A DNA stretch of 64,000 nucleotides, from assembly GCA_011009095.1 (NCBI GenBank), contig VTPC01090686.1, forward strand, positions 1 to 64,000. The letters are read 5' to 3'. Each line of letters opens with the position of its first letter. Position 1 is the first letter of the stretch. A model generated the notes under the pieces. That model worked only from the letters and a program-made list of their open reading frames with translations. It was not told where the DNA came from and made no database searches. This document shows, piece by piece, positions 12,061-25,100 of the stretch. The stretch comes from Ignelater luminosus. Taxonomy: Eukaryota > Arthropoda > Insecta > Coleoptera > Elateridae. The translations under genes were made by a program, and so were the position numbers.

Positions 12061-14525
12061 GGATGTAGCACCAAATGCGGCCACCGACCCCGCACCCACA
12101 GACGCCGTCAAGAGCTTCTGCTTTCCTGAAGCGCTAACCTAGTCCCTTGATTCGCCAATTGATGATAGATAACGTCCGTGCCGACGCCACCACTACACCG
12201 TAGTAGCCACGCTAGACGACGCCGCCCTCCAATAGATATCTAATTTATTAATAAACCAGCCAGCTACAAATCTGTACGACAGCGCGAAAAATGCGCACTC
12301 TCGCCTCCGATAAGGTGTCCGACTCCGTCCTGAAAACACTCTAGCTCCAGGAGATACCGTCTAAGCTACGGGTAGTGCTATCCGGCAGCAGCAACTTCGG
12401 TAAATTGGCCGCCATTGCCGACAAAATCATGGAAGTAAGCGTGTCCGCCCCAATGTCAGTCAGCCACCGATTACGCAGGGGAGTTTTTCAACCACCGCTG
12501 TCGCTGCCTGCTTCAACGCTGGAATCTCTGAAATGACAAGTGGCAACGCTAACAAAGATCTTACAACAGTTGCAATTTATACACCGTGTAGAGAGTACCA
12601 TCACACCAGCCCAGCAGAATCAGCAACCAGAGAAACGACACCCGCAGCTGCCAGTGGAAGCGATTGTCGAAGGCAGCCTTTCTAACAGACAAGCGCACCG
12701 GCCTACCATTCCTCGTCGACACGGGCTCTGACGTCTCCGTCATACCACCAACCCCATTCCATCGGAACCGCACTCTGTTCAGATTTAACCAGCACGCCTC
12801 TGCCGCCAACAGTTTCAAAATAGTCACATATGAAACCCCAGTGCTTTCAGTAAACTTTCAGCTAACCCACGAGTTAAAAAAATGCATTTATATTGCCCCC
12901 GTTGCAAAACCAATAACGGGTGTAGACTGTTTGCGTGAGCACGGACTCCTAGTGGACCTAAGAAACAATCGCTGAAGTCGCCCTACCGCGCTCTAGTTTG
13001 GAAGTTCCCAGACCTAACCCGGCCATTGCCGATACCTCCGCAGAACAAACACGACTTCGTCGTCTGCCCCCGGAAAAATTACAAACAGCCAAGGCCGAAT
13101 TCGCGTACATAATGGTACCGAAAACAGAACCCGGTCAGTGGCGACCTTGTACTGATTACCGCCGCCTGAACGCCATCACAGCACCAGATTCTTGCCCGAT
13201 CGCGCACATACAGGGCTTTGCCACCCGGCTGGAGGGATACACAGTTTTCTCGAAAATGAATCTCATCCGGGTGTACCATCAGATTCCAGTCGCCGAATCG
13301 GATAAGCCTAAGACTACTGTCTCGGCACCTTTTGGATAATTCGAATTTCCAGTGATGACTTTCTGCCTATCCGCTGCGACACAAATTTTTTATGGACAAA
13401 GTAATCGAATAACTTGATTACTGTTGTTGTCATATAGACGATATCCTGATCCTATCCGCAACTCCCGCGGAGCATATTCACCACGTGGAAACATTGATTA
13501 CAAGCCTGCAAGCCTACTATGTTGCAATAAATTTGACCAAGTGCGTTTTCGAAGCAAAGTGAAATTGAGTATCTCGGTATGCGATCTCCGCTATCAGATC
13601 TCAACCGCTACTGACTGATTGACAACCATGAGCAACTTTCTATGCCCGAGCACGGTAGAAGAATTATGCCGATTCCCAGAGATGCTGAATTTCTACAGAA
13701 GATTAATCCCGGGCTCAACTCGTCTGGAAACACCGTTAAATGCATACTTTACTGACAGCATCCGCAACAACAGGTGGCCCATCGAGTGGACCAGTGAGAC
13801 CGCTGTCGCGTTCGATGCCGGCAATCAAAGCCTTGCGAGTTCATCTGTAGTGGCTCATCCTGTCCACGACGAGTGCCTGCGTCTAACCACCGACACCTCC
13901 GACGTTGCCATTGATGTGTCCTGGAGCAGTACACCCACAACACCTGGCAGCGGCTAGGTTTTAACTTCACCAAGTTAAGCCGACGAGTAACCTTCCACAC
14001 AGACTACAAGTTCCCTCACCTTCTCCTTCAGACAACGGGTCTGTAAAGCATCTCCTCGACAGCTACAGGATCTCGACTTTATAGGTCAATTCTCCATCGC
14101 TATTCCTCACATCTACAGTAGTGACAGCACCGTGACCGACGTACCTGAAATATTACACAAGCGAATCTTTAACTCAAAGAACCAGCTGTCGCAGCCGAGC
14201 AACACTCAAAACCATCTGCGACCAACATGTGTGGCCGTCCATAAGAAAAGATATCGCACAATAGTCAAGTGCCTGCCCCCGCTGTCAGCAATTCAAGATT
14301 TACCGCCATACCAAACGCCTGCTGCAAGATTGTCCCATACCTAATGGCCTCTTCAAAAACATCAATTTGAACTCTCGGGGATTCAAATACATCCTAACCA
14401 TAATAGATCGCTTTAGCAGGTAGGTCAAAGCAGTGGCCGACATCACCATTGACGCCTTCGCCGCCACCTTCTACTCAAACTGGGTAGCCCGCTTTGGTTC
14501 TTCGCAGACCATCACGACGGATCAA
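12061..14525 (+). mobile_element. Decayed Gypsy-type LTR retrotransposon (gag-pol)
   Basis: The pieces follow pol order. An aspartic protease lies at 12664-12975 with 'LPFLVDTGSDVSVIPP'. Reverse transcriptase is at 12998-13339, with 'WRPCTDYRRLNAITAPD' and a damaged YS(K)xDLxxxYHQIP block that reads 'SKMNLIRVYHQIP'. A broken RT thumb and tether lie at 13340-13620, and an RNase H-like segment at 13619-13957. A histidine-rich linker and integrase core occupy about 14290-14525, with 'FKYILTIIDRFSR', a stop, then 'DAFAATFYSNWVARFG' and 'TITTDQG'. Stops and frameshifts occur throughout, and no 3' LTR was seen. GC content is well above the surroundings. Confidence 0.8.
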
Positions 14526-14657
14526 GGTTGTTAGCTCGAATCTGCCCTGATGCCCTAGGACGATACAAGCCTGTAGCGATAGTATTCTGGAGCGCTGGCA
14601 CCATTGTCTTAAAGTCGTTATTGCGTGCCACTAAACCGACCGTTACCCACGGTACTG

Positions 14658-15420
14658 CTAGGCCTTCGCACAGCTCACAAAGCGAACCTGCAAGTACTGC
14701 CCGCCGAGATGATGTAAGGTTTGCCACTCCGCATACCCAGCAAAATTCTTTTCGAGCAAGATCAACTCCTCCGGATCCATGCAGCTTTTCCGCTCAGATA
14801 AAAAAACATGTACGCCATATACACCCATTACCGACGGCACATCATAGTTGACACGCGATCTTTCTCCACCCGAACTTGAATACGTGTTCGCATATATTCT
14901 TTCAAGGCGACGTCGATTATTTTTGACGTTATCCATAAAATGTCTTTCACGTAGATTTTTTCTTAAATTTGAAAATACAAAATAATCTGACGGGATTAGG
15001 TGCGGACTGTACGGGTTGTAATGAACTTCCTGTAATCCACATCTACGAATCGCAGCCTGTGCAATTTGTGATTTATGAACTGAGGCATTGTCATGAAGCA
15101 GCTTCACGCCGCTAGTGAGTTTTTTCGCGCCTATTCTGCTTAATAGATTTTCTTAATTAGATAAAACTTAACCATAATATGCTGTTATAATCCTACCATC
15201 TATTTTATAGTCAATTAGAAGTGTTCGCTCAGAGCCTAAAATATTGTTGAAATGACTTTTGTTGCAGATGCAACAAAATTTTCTAGGTAGCTCTGAACAA
15301 CACGCCTTAGTTCCTTTACTTTCTCCTTGGGTTCAGGATCATAAAAATAAATCTTACGTTTCAACCACGTCACAACACCGTAGAGTTTTCATCAAACCCT
15401 CTACAACATGAAATTATTTT
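14658..15420 (-). mobile_element. Degenerate mariner-family transposase remnant
   Basis: On the - strand the frame from 15107 reads 'LLHDNASVHKSQIAQAAIRR' and then 'YSPHLIPSDYFVFSNL'. These are the second and third catalytic blocks of a D,D34D mariner transposase, with the usual PDLAP changed to PHLIP. Further upstream, to about 15420, the same strand carries scrambled transposase sequence with many stops. This lineage differs from the two other mariners in the window. Confidence 0.7.
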
Positions 15421-15448
15421 CCTCTTTTGAGAGCAAGCTTGAGAGGTC

Positions 15449-15515
15449 CGAACGGCTCGACAGACGCAAATGTCTAGAGAAGTTCGACGTCAAAGAAGCC
15501 CGATAGGCTTTTGTA
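15449..15515. repeat. Fragment of the CCGA/GGCC minisatellite element
   Basis: About 65 bp of the same kind of units ('gaggtccgaacggctcgacagac') as the element copies at 0.4, 34.9, 48.4, 54.9 and 63.0 kb. No termini are present. Confidence 0.4.
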
Positions 15516-16147
15516 ATCAATTAATCGATTATTGAGATTACCACCAATGATCTAAAGAAAACAACTTCTGATCCGTCTTTACATAGCATCCACAGAAAAA
15601 GTCATCAATAAATGCAATTATATTTTGCAAGCAGTTATCCATCCCAGATCATCTGAGATTGTATTGGCATTTTGCTATGTTAATATTATTGAATAGTTTG
15701 CTAATTTATTTGTGACGGTTGTAGATAAACATTATCTTGAATGAAATAAAATGAAACATTATTTTATTATCTTTTATTTATAGATAATCGAAAGCCTTTT
15801 AAATTGATTTAATTGTTGTCTGTCATTATTTTAATTGTAAATTGTTTATTTCTGTGATGTGCACCGTTCTATAATAAATTATGCGGGTACTACCATCTAT
15901 AAATTTATTATAACTTAATGGTTACAATATAATGTAAACATAATATTAGATCACAAGGTAAACAGCATCTGGTACATATAACACAGCAGAATTGTGAACA
16001 CTTGACCTCTGCATCTCGTAAAAACCACTTACCATTTGAAGCCCAGATTACTGTTGATATTTATGCTATAAATAATTGTGTATAATACACAAACGTATTT
16101 AGAATTAACAAGAACACCAGTAAGAAGAAGAAAAATTAAAAAAAAAG
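15516..16147. other. Upstream region of sulfatase gene B
   Basis: AT-rich sequence with no coding signal and no clear TATA or initiator pair. It precedes the inferred first exon of gene B. Confidence 0.35.
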
Positions 16148-19100
16148 ATGTTGACTTTGAATTTGTGGAAATGTCTGATAATAATTTGTTTGTATTTTAC
16201 AATAAAAACAACGAGTTCACAAATTGCTGCTCGTCCTCATATAATCCTAATTGTAGCAGATGATGTGGTGAGTACCTGTTTGTTTTCCTTTGTTTCATAG
16301 TTTATACAGGCTGTTTTTGTGACTATCAGACATAAGTGATTGGTCAGAAATAAAACACATGACATTTGTTGTTAAATTTGCCCCATATTCTAACAATGGT
16401 TACTTCTAGAATTTCATATCTCACTAATTATTCAGTTTCCAATTAAAAGACCAATGACTGCTACGCAACAATTTGAATACATTATGCACGGTGTAGATGA
16501 TTAAGCGTATGATTTTTGTCCGATTTTAAAATTTTAGATCTACGTAACCTGGTGTCCTGCCGCCCGCCGCATACATCGCAATAAGTATGTCAATCACGTA
16601 AATGTATCTTGTTATAAATTGATTAGAACAACGCCAAAATGTTTGAAAAAACTATAACGTAAGCACAAAGCAGTGTTTGGTTCATAAAAGTAATCAAATT
16701 GCTAAAACTATACTTACTTTTAAACTTGAAAAAACAATTAAGGTTAAAATATTAACGCCAATAAAATGTCACAAGATTATTTGAATTTATAATTGACAGT
16801 AGCTGCAAGCAACATAACGGAATAATTCCCTATTTATTAAACACACTAAAATAACTGTCAGATGCTTGTCTATTCATAGGTTAGGTAATCACATTTTCCA
16901 ATTAAGATTAAAGTAATAATTTCGTGTATTAAGGGTACAGTCTAAAAATAAACAGTTTTGTTATTATTAGCATCCCATGATTACACGTAAAAGAAAGTGA
17001 ATACAAACAAATTTTAAACAGTATTGCAGCAGAAATTGTAGAATTAAAGGTTAACGTTTTTGCAGTGCCAGTAATACGTCAAAACAAAATCCCTACTCTA
17101 GGTTAGTATATGACTTTCTAACATATAATTTTACAGTCTGTCACTTTTACGACCTGCCAACATAAAGCTAAATATGCGGGAATATAATCTATAATGAATC
17201 TTGTCGGAATGAACTTCGTAAGAAAAATTCAACCTTTACAAGCTAAATTACTCACGTTGACGATACAAACAAAATGTTTGCAAAGGTAATACCCTTTTAG
17301 GAAAGTACACTTCAAAAACGCCTTTATAAGCTATAAGTTTTCAGCCGTTATACTCTACGACCACAAATGTACCTTGTCAATTGTATTGATACAGACAGTC
17401 AAAAGTTTATTCTGTTTGTTCACAACGAAGCTAGCAAGGTACACGTTTGCACAATGTAAGAAACTATCAATCAGACCCTGATTTTTTGTTTATTTTAACG
17501 AAAGGAATCAGCTGACAAGCGTTGTTGGTGAACTTGTGAATCACCCTGTCCCCCTAAAGTTGTTCATACATTAATTATTTCAATAAGTAATCTTACGATT
17601 TGGTAACAGATTTCCGACCGTGATATTACTAAATACGTGAAGCTTAATTTTGAGATGCTTCTATCTCCTATGGTCAGACCACATACGTTTATGCGCTTCT
17701 CAGGGTGTCTTAATTACAGTACCTTTTGTGTGACTTCTGAGACGTTTTCAAACTATTGTGACATCACATACAATGGCTCTTTCCGGATCGCAGACGACTA
17801 GGACAGCGTTCCTCAGCGTGCCATCCCGTGTTCTTAAAAGTAATTCTGCCTCAACCGCGAGACCTTTCGACTCTGCAATGGTCTTGAGTCTTTTATCAGG
17901 TGCCAATGAGTGAGCGAACAACCTTGAAGGACATGACTGGAGCTTTCTATTTTATTTCAGCCAGCTCTGCATTGCCTCATATACCGTGGGTAATAAGCTA
18001 CTCCTCTCCCCCATGCTGCATTGCTTTAATTAATTATCGATCTGACCAGTACTATGGTGGGTCGTTGACCTATTTACTGCAAAACGGAGTCACCCCACCT
18101 CGTAACAGACTGTTGCCATAATAGGAATGTTTCAGAAGATCTGCTCATGTTTGTTTTATTTAAGTTTTTCGCCCCAAGGTGAGATCAGGATAGCGGCCAC
18201 AAAAATGTCGACTCGAATTAATGGGTTACCGATTCTTCTTCGAGGCTAGAGGTCTTATAGGCTTCTCGTTGGTATAAAATCTGGCAGTTGCTGAGGAGCA
18301 TAGTGCCTTCTTATCAGAAAGTGTCCTCACGGACAAATAGGTGCTCTCGCATGAAAGAAGGCTTAGAAAACGGTGACAATGATCGTACGTCTATAACGAT
18401 GCTAAACAGTAATTGGGACAAAGAGCTTCCCTGCTTTACTCCTCTTTTGATTTTTATGTTATTAAATAACGAGTGTCCAAAAAGTACGCGTAATCGAGTC
18501 ATCCTTGAAAGAGAAAACATTTGTCTGCTATTATGTTGACGTTAATCAACTGTCAAAGTATACCTCTACTTATAACAGGCATTTATTTTCCGTTTCAAGA
18601 ATGACTGGATTAGGAGACTTTTTGCACACTCGTTATATAATATTAAAAGACATAGAGAACGTCTCTTTTTGCCCCTTCTGTCCGGCTTTCCTCCAGAGCT
18701 GTGAAAGCTTAGCCGTTGGACGTGTCTCCGTCTTACTAGGGGGCCTTATGGAGCTGCACGAAAACGGACGAGCGCTTATAGCGATTGCAGCGAGTGGTGC
18801 TTTCGGTTTTTAGATGGAAAGCTTAGTGGCAATTGCGTTTTGTTTGTTCTTTTTTGTTTTGAAAGAAAGAGGGAGACAAAGAGAGAGAGAGGGGGCGAGC
18901 GAGAGAGAGAGAGAGAGAGTGAGAGAGCATATCTTCCGAATGTGTCGTCCTATCAACTTTGGAATATTTTGGTTTCTTAATGGCGAACGATGGAAGGCCT
19001 GTTCAAACTACCCTGAGGCCTTTTGCTTTCTGACTTGCTGGATACTACATATCTCAGGAACGGCGAGATAGGACTTTAATTGCTAGTTATGGTGGGGGGA

Positions 19101-22100
19101 TGGCTTTTAAGCAATCCGGGCACGACCGACTGTCTTTAGCTTTTTAGTAAATGTCCTGTACTTGAGGACGCCTGGTCCTATCGAAATAGGATTTTGAATG
19201 GCTTTTAAGTGATCCGGGCACCACCGACCGTTTCTTGTTTTTCTGACAGATTTTGTATCTCAGGAACACCTGGTCCTATTGAGATGGGACTTTAATTGTT
19301 AGATGCGGTGGGGTAATGACTTTCAAGCAACAGTCTTTTGTTTTTTTTTTGACCGATATCCTCTGCCTCAGGAATGACTGATTTTATCGAGATGGGACTT
19401 TGACTGTTAGGTGTGGTGAGGGAAAGGAATTGAAGCTATCAGGACACCACCAACCGTTTTTTGTCTTTTTTTTGGGCAGATATCCTGTGTTTCAGAAACG
19501 CCTCGTCTTATCTAAATAAGACCTTGACGTTTAAGTGTGATGGGGGAGTGAGTTTGAAACGATCCGTAATACAAACATTTTTTTGTTTTGTTTTGTCGAC
19601 AGGTGTTCTGTAGCTAGAGCTTTGCAAAAAATCAAACTTACAGCCACAGATGTTGCCGTGTTGAAAAACCAAGCACGACATTCTGTAAGCAAAACCGACG
19701 CCGGTTTTATTCCAAGAGAGTTAAAGAGACGGAGCGCCGCAGGTACGACAATGTGACGCCGAAGGCACCGGTAGCAACAGTAGTGTCGGAGAGGTAGTTT
19801 AGATGTTGTGGAGCAGATCTCCGCTAACGCGGAGTCACAACCTTCGCTGATGTGGATGAAGAAGTTTTGCCAAGATTTTGTTTACGGTACGTTCAAAAAA
19901 CACTTCTTATTGTAATGGGTGTTCAGTTATTTGTATCCTGATGAGGACAATGGTACGACTTGATAAAATTAAAATAAGAAAACAGCCGTTCAGCAGGCAG
20001 ACAATCAGGATCAGAGACAGCCGCAATAGCAGCGGCATGCTAAACAGTGCTTTTAGCATTAGTTTTGTTTGTTTGAATTTTTTAAAAAAGGCTTGAAACT
20101 ATTAATCTAAAGTGTCGGTGAACGTCGTCTATATATTTATACAGAGCTTAAAAACCTTAATATCATCGCTGAACCAGCCGTCCCAGTTGTTCTATAAATC
20201 AACTAAGAATTGAATAACAGGGTCAGCGTCTGCTCTCGAGATTCGATGTGTAGGGGGTATTAGAATCGACGGTTTCTTTATTATAGACGGCGATTCTTCT
20301 CCAGTTAACCGAGTCACAAGATCAAAGACTTCGTCCTCCATTTGTGTATTGATCATCCCTTGTTCAAGTTCGTGGTGTTGTTTTACCTGGTGGCAAACTT
20401 TGATTGCTTTCAGTTCAGCTACCGGTACTTGAGCTCACAATGTTAGCACTAGAAGAGCTTGAATCTAGTGTATTGTCTCCCTCTACTTCCCAGACAAGCA
20501 GGTAATTGTTATCTGGCTGGCTTTCTTTGTCGGGCTGAACTCTCCGATTTTGTACTGCATTCCTGCCCCACCCCGGTAAGAAAGTAGTCAGGTATATATT
20601 GACGAACCTCCTCTCATTTGCTAACTCTAGTTTAGCCATACGACCGAATTCGCCTTTTATCGACTTTCTAGGATCCCAAACAGGATCTCTATTGAACTCC
20701 ACAAAATGGTATTTTTTGAAGTGGAGTCTTATGCTAAAAAAAGCACTTAAATGGACACGGACAAATTTCTAATAAGTCAACCTCTTAGTCTAAATATTAA
20801 AGATAAAATGGAAACTACAGTCAGAATTTAAAGTTAGTCAACAAAAAGCCCTCGACTATTTGTCTACTAGGCTTGGGGCCTATTAAAGACTGCTCCACAC
20901 CAAACCTTGCTGCGGTTCGTTTGATCCTGTGGTGTGGTAACTTCTCAAGGATCTGATTAAACCAGTACCCTCGGTAAAGAAACTGTTGGCAAGCACTTTT
21001 GCAAGCGTCGTCACCGTTAGAGGTTTTCGTACTGAACCAGGTCGATTTTCAGGCCGAGGACTACCCAGACTCACTGCCTTAGCAAAAGTGTAAAGCACAT
21101 CAAGCTATCAATGGTGAGCCCACGGAAATTCCACCAAGAGATGACGGTCTTAAACGAGCCCAGCTTTGCTGTCTTTTAGTGGAGAAAAAAGAAACGAACA
21201 AATGCTGGCCGATTAAATTGGAAGAATATATGTTACTACAAGCACAAGAGTACTTGGTATCAATATCAAGAGGATATCACAGCTAGAATGATATTTAGGT
21301 ATACATAAAATAGAAAACACAATTCTGTGAAAAATAAGCGTCAAAAATTAAATTACTGTTAACGGGTTTTAATCACTTAACTTAATAAGGTAATATAATC
21401 GTTTAATAAACGAAATAAATAATAATAAGATTGTTTATTGTAGATATTTTATAAAAAAAAAAACTTGCAAATTGTAATTTATTGTTTGAAAAAGGCAGAT
21501 CAAAGACTTCGATTTGATTACCAATAAGAATCCCAATGAATAGAAACATCAAATTTAGCTAGTTAATTTCCATATGTCTGGTAATTACAAATACACTACT
21601 GTATTTAATTCTTTAGGAAAATATAGAAGATCTATACAGTGTTTTTTAATTAGTACACTGAAGACATCTCGTAAACCATAAAAGATACACGAAATTGCCT
21701 ATTACTATGACTTTTATGCAAAAGGTCGTTTTTAATTAACAATTTCCGAGAAAAAAACAGAAAAGTACACATATCATTCAAAACCATTAAAAAAGAACTC
21801 CTATTCAGTAGTACCAAAATAAGGTAGGCAACGTTTATCTAATTCAATCGACTTCGCATCTTTTAGTTTACAAGATACCTTCACGGTACTGGATATAAAA
21901 AACGTTCTGTATATTTTGGAAGGATCCCAATTACTTATAATTTTAAATGGTTTTCTTAAAGGGCTGGAATGATGTAGGCTTCCATGGTTCAAATCAAATC
22001 CCTACACCTAACATCGACGCTTTAGCATACAATGGAATTATTCTAAACAAATTTTATACAACACCATCATGTACTCCGTCCAGAGCTGCTCTATTGACAG

Positions 22101-25100
22101 GACAGTATCCTATTCGTCTTGGTAAGATAAATTAAGAGAAACAAAAGATAAAATTTTATCTTGTCCGGTTGATAATAGTAAACTAAAGTTTTTCTTAAGA
22201 AACAAAATTAAATTCAACTAGAGCTGTTGCACCTCGAAACCTTCCCTCTAGCCGCTTTGCGGCTTTTGTCCGTACCCTGGTGTTCGACTTGATCTCATCG
22301 CTCTATAGAGCTCATCTTCTTTTAACCTGCGCCTCGGAGTCACCTGTGATGACCCAGAACAAAAATTTAAAAGTTACATGGTTTCTTCCATTCTTTCCAA
22401 CGTCTAAGATAAAACGCCATCAATGATAAAATAAAAGAGCAGCTACTTGAAGAATAATTTTTTTAAATAGAACACCCTGTATCTTACTGGATAATTAGAA
22501 CGATTATGAAATTCTGAATACGGCGCAGCTTTTATTTTTTCAATAGACTGATAAATAAGGTCGCAACAGTGATAATAATATTACCAAAAGTAGGCTTTGA
22601 ACCAGGGCTATTTTATCCAGTAGGCTGAATGTAATAAACCTTAGGTCCCCGTCAAATTATTTTACATCTACGTCATAGCATAGGCGCCAAATTGTTACCA
22701 GCCTAGGGAACGCAATTCTCTTAATCCAGGCCTGCTTCAAACAATTTTTGTACTTGAGAGCAGCAGCAGCAGCAGCAGCAGAGAGAGAGAGAGAGAAAGA
22801 AAGAAAGAAAGAAAGAAGAAAGAAAAAAATCTTTTTCATCTTTGGAAGAGATCGTGGTATCGACTTCGGACTTTTTTCGTTCTGCACTGTAGGTCGAAGG
22901 GTAAGAGGTGCACGTACTGCACACTGGTTACCGATCCTCCTTTGTTTGTGTTTTTGTTTGACAAATATTCCACATCTCGTGAACGGCTAGTCTTATCGAG
23001 TTGGGACTATTACCGTTAGATGTGGTGAGGGAAGGACCGGTCTAGGACGATTCGCCGCGACTCATTCGCCGCGAGCTGTTGGCCGCAGACACTTTTCACC
23101 GCCGATTTTTTCGCCGCGGTAACCATTCACAAGTGTAGCATACTGACAATTCCATTTGAAGATTTTTAGTTGAGGGCAACGAAGCAGATGCGGACTCGAT
23201 TTCAACTTCTTAGCAAATATGGTATTTAATTTACCACATATTCATATCTACTAAAAACGTCTAGAAAACAAAATCTAACACAGTCGGTATATTTCAATTT
23301 TTTGTGGTATACGTATCTAATGCACAATTTTGCTTTAAAAATTTCCGTTGCGCATTTACTCTGCATTAGACACCATCCTTACAAAGATTAATTTTAATAA
23401 ATTCTAATTTGTAAAGCAGTTGTTCTTCTCCATGGTATACGATAACATGCTTAATACATTGCTAATAATGTTCTATAATTTATTGTTAATGACTATTTGA
23501 AATAATAATAATTTCTTTAGATTCCAGACTACAATTTTGAATGCGGTTGTCTCATATAGTTCCTGTTGCAAATATGTGATTTTGGGAGAGATAATGCAAC
23601 GGTTATGCAATATCAATCAGACAATAAGGTGAATAAGGAAAATTTTTACTGCCGGGTTCTTTTAAATACATTTTTAATTCAGAAGTTTGTTTGCTACTTA
23701 GATAAAAAATTTTAAAAGGGCTTTACCAATCAAAAGAAAAATAAGCGCACTGTCGGCTTACTTTTATAAATTTCACATTAGTTATTACCATTATGTGACA
23801 AATTAGCAAAAATAAAGCATAATTTCACATTAGTTCAGATAAATATCTCAAAGTAAATACGTTGGAACTTATTTGCGGCGAACTGTCCCTGTGGTGAATG
23901 ACTCACGGCGAAACGGGGTCTGCGGCAAACGTCTCCGCGACGAATGACTCGCGGCGAAAGATGCGCGGTGAAAGGTCCCGGTGCGGGGAAGGACTATTAA
24001 ACGATCAGGGCACCACCGATCTTCTTTTGCTTTTTTTTTGGCAGATAAAGCCCAACTTTCACTTAGATTAAATCAGAAACAAACTTCACAACCCTAAAAA
24101 AACACATAAAAGCACTGCCGTCTCGATGTTCAGGCTGTCGGTTAATAAATAAATAAACGCAATGTCCTTTTTTTGTTTTGTTTTTTATTTTTGTCATTTA
24201 ACCAAAGACAGAACATGGAGGGAAATTGTGATGTTGTCCCAAAAGTGTAAAAATCCAGCCACTGGTGGTCTTTTGTTTTTCTGAAAGGTATACCGTATCT
24301 CAGTAACGGCTGGTCTTACCGAGTTGGGACTTGGACGGCTAAGTGTTGTGGGGAAATGGTTTCTCGACAATTGTGATACTATCAATCGTCTTTTGTTTTC
24401 TTTTTAAGGGTATGAAATATTTCAGGAACGCCTCTTTGGATTGAAATCCAGATATTATTGATCGTTTTTTGTTTTTTGACAGACAACACGCATCTCAAGA
24501 AGGTCAATGAATAGACGGCAACAAAGGGCGAAGACAGACCTCCGGTCCCAATCGAAGGCCGCCGAGGGCGGGAACATGCGTTTCTACTCCAACAGGGTTA
24601 AAAAACAGAGGGCCGCAGGCCAGCCAATGCTACGCCGAAAGCGTCGGCCCCGATTGGAGTTCTGAATCTCGTTTTTAAGCAATAAATCTTTCCTGTATTT
24701 TTACCGTAAAAAATCCATTATATCGGAAAACTACAACTAATACTAAACATGCTTTCCACCCTCAAACAGTCTGAGTTTGAGAAACTGGTGCAATTACTGA
24801 TATCTCACAAATTTTCCTAGAATGATCCCATCGCTGTATCAAGTGAACCGTAGGCGCTTTGCGGGTTTCAACCTGTCGAAGGCCGTCACAGTTCTTCTAT
24901 TTAAAAACTTAATGAATCATTATATGTCATTATGGTTAATCTTCGGTAGGAAAAAATCCTCCACTTTTGTCTGCACTGCACGACATTAATGGAAATTCAG
25001 GCAGCTTATTTATCTTTTCGTTTTATTTGACTGAGTAAAGTTTGTGTCTTACTTACATAAAGTGTGAAATTCTAGTTCTAAAATAACTGCTCTCCGAATT

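Noticed and set aside
16078..16263. 61-residue frame ending in a Cys/Ser-rich tail
   Set aside because: It lies in the wrong frame over the first exon of sulfatase B. The overlapping frame carries the conserved [11 protein letters not shown] block and a correct donor.
22657..22990. Poly-Ala and Lys/Glu-rich frames
   Set aside because: They are produced by the (CAG)n(GA)n(AAAG)n simple repeat.
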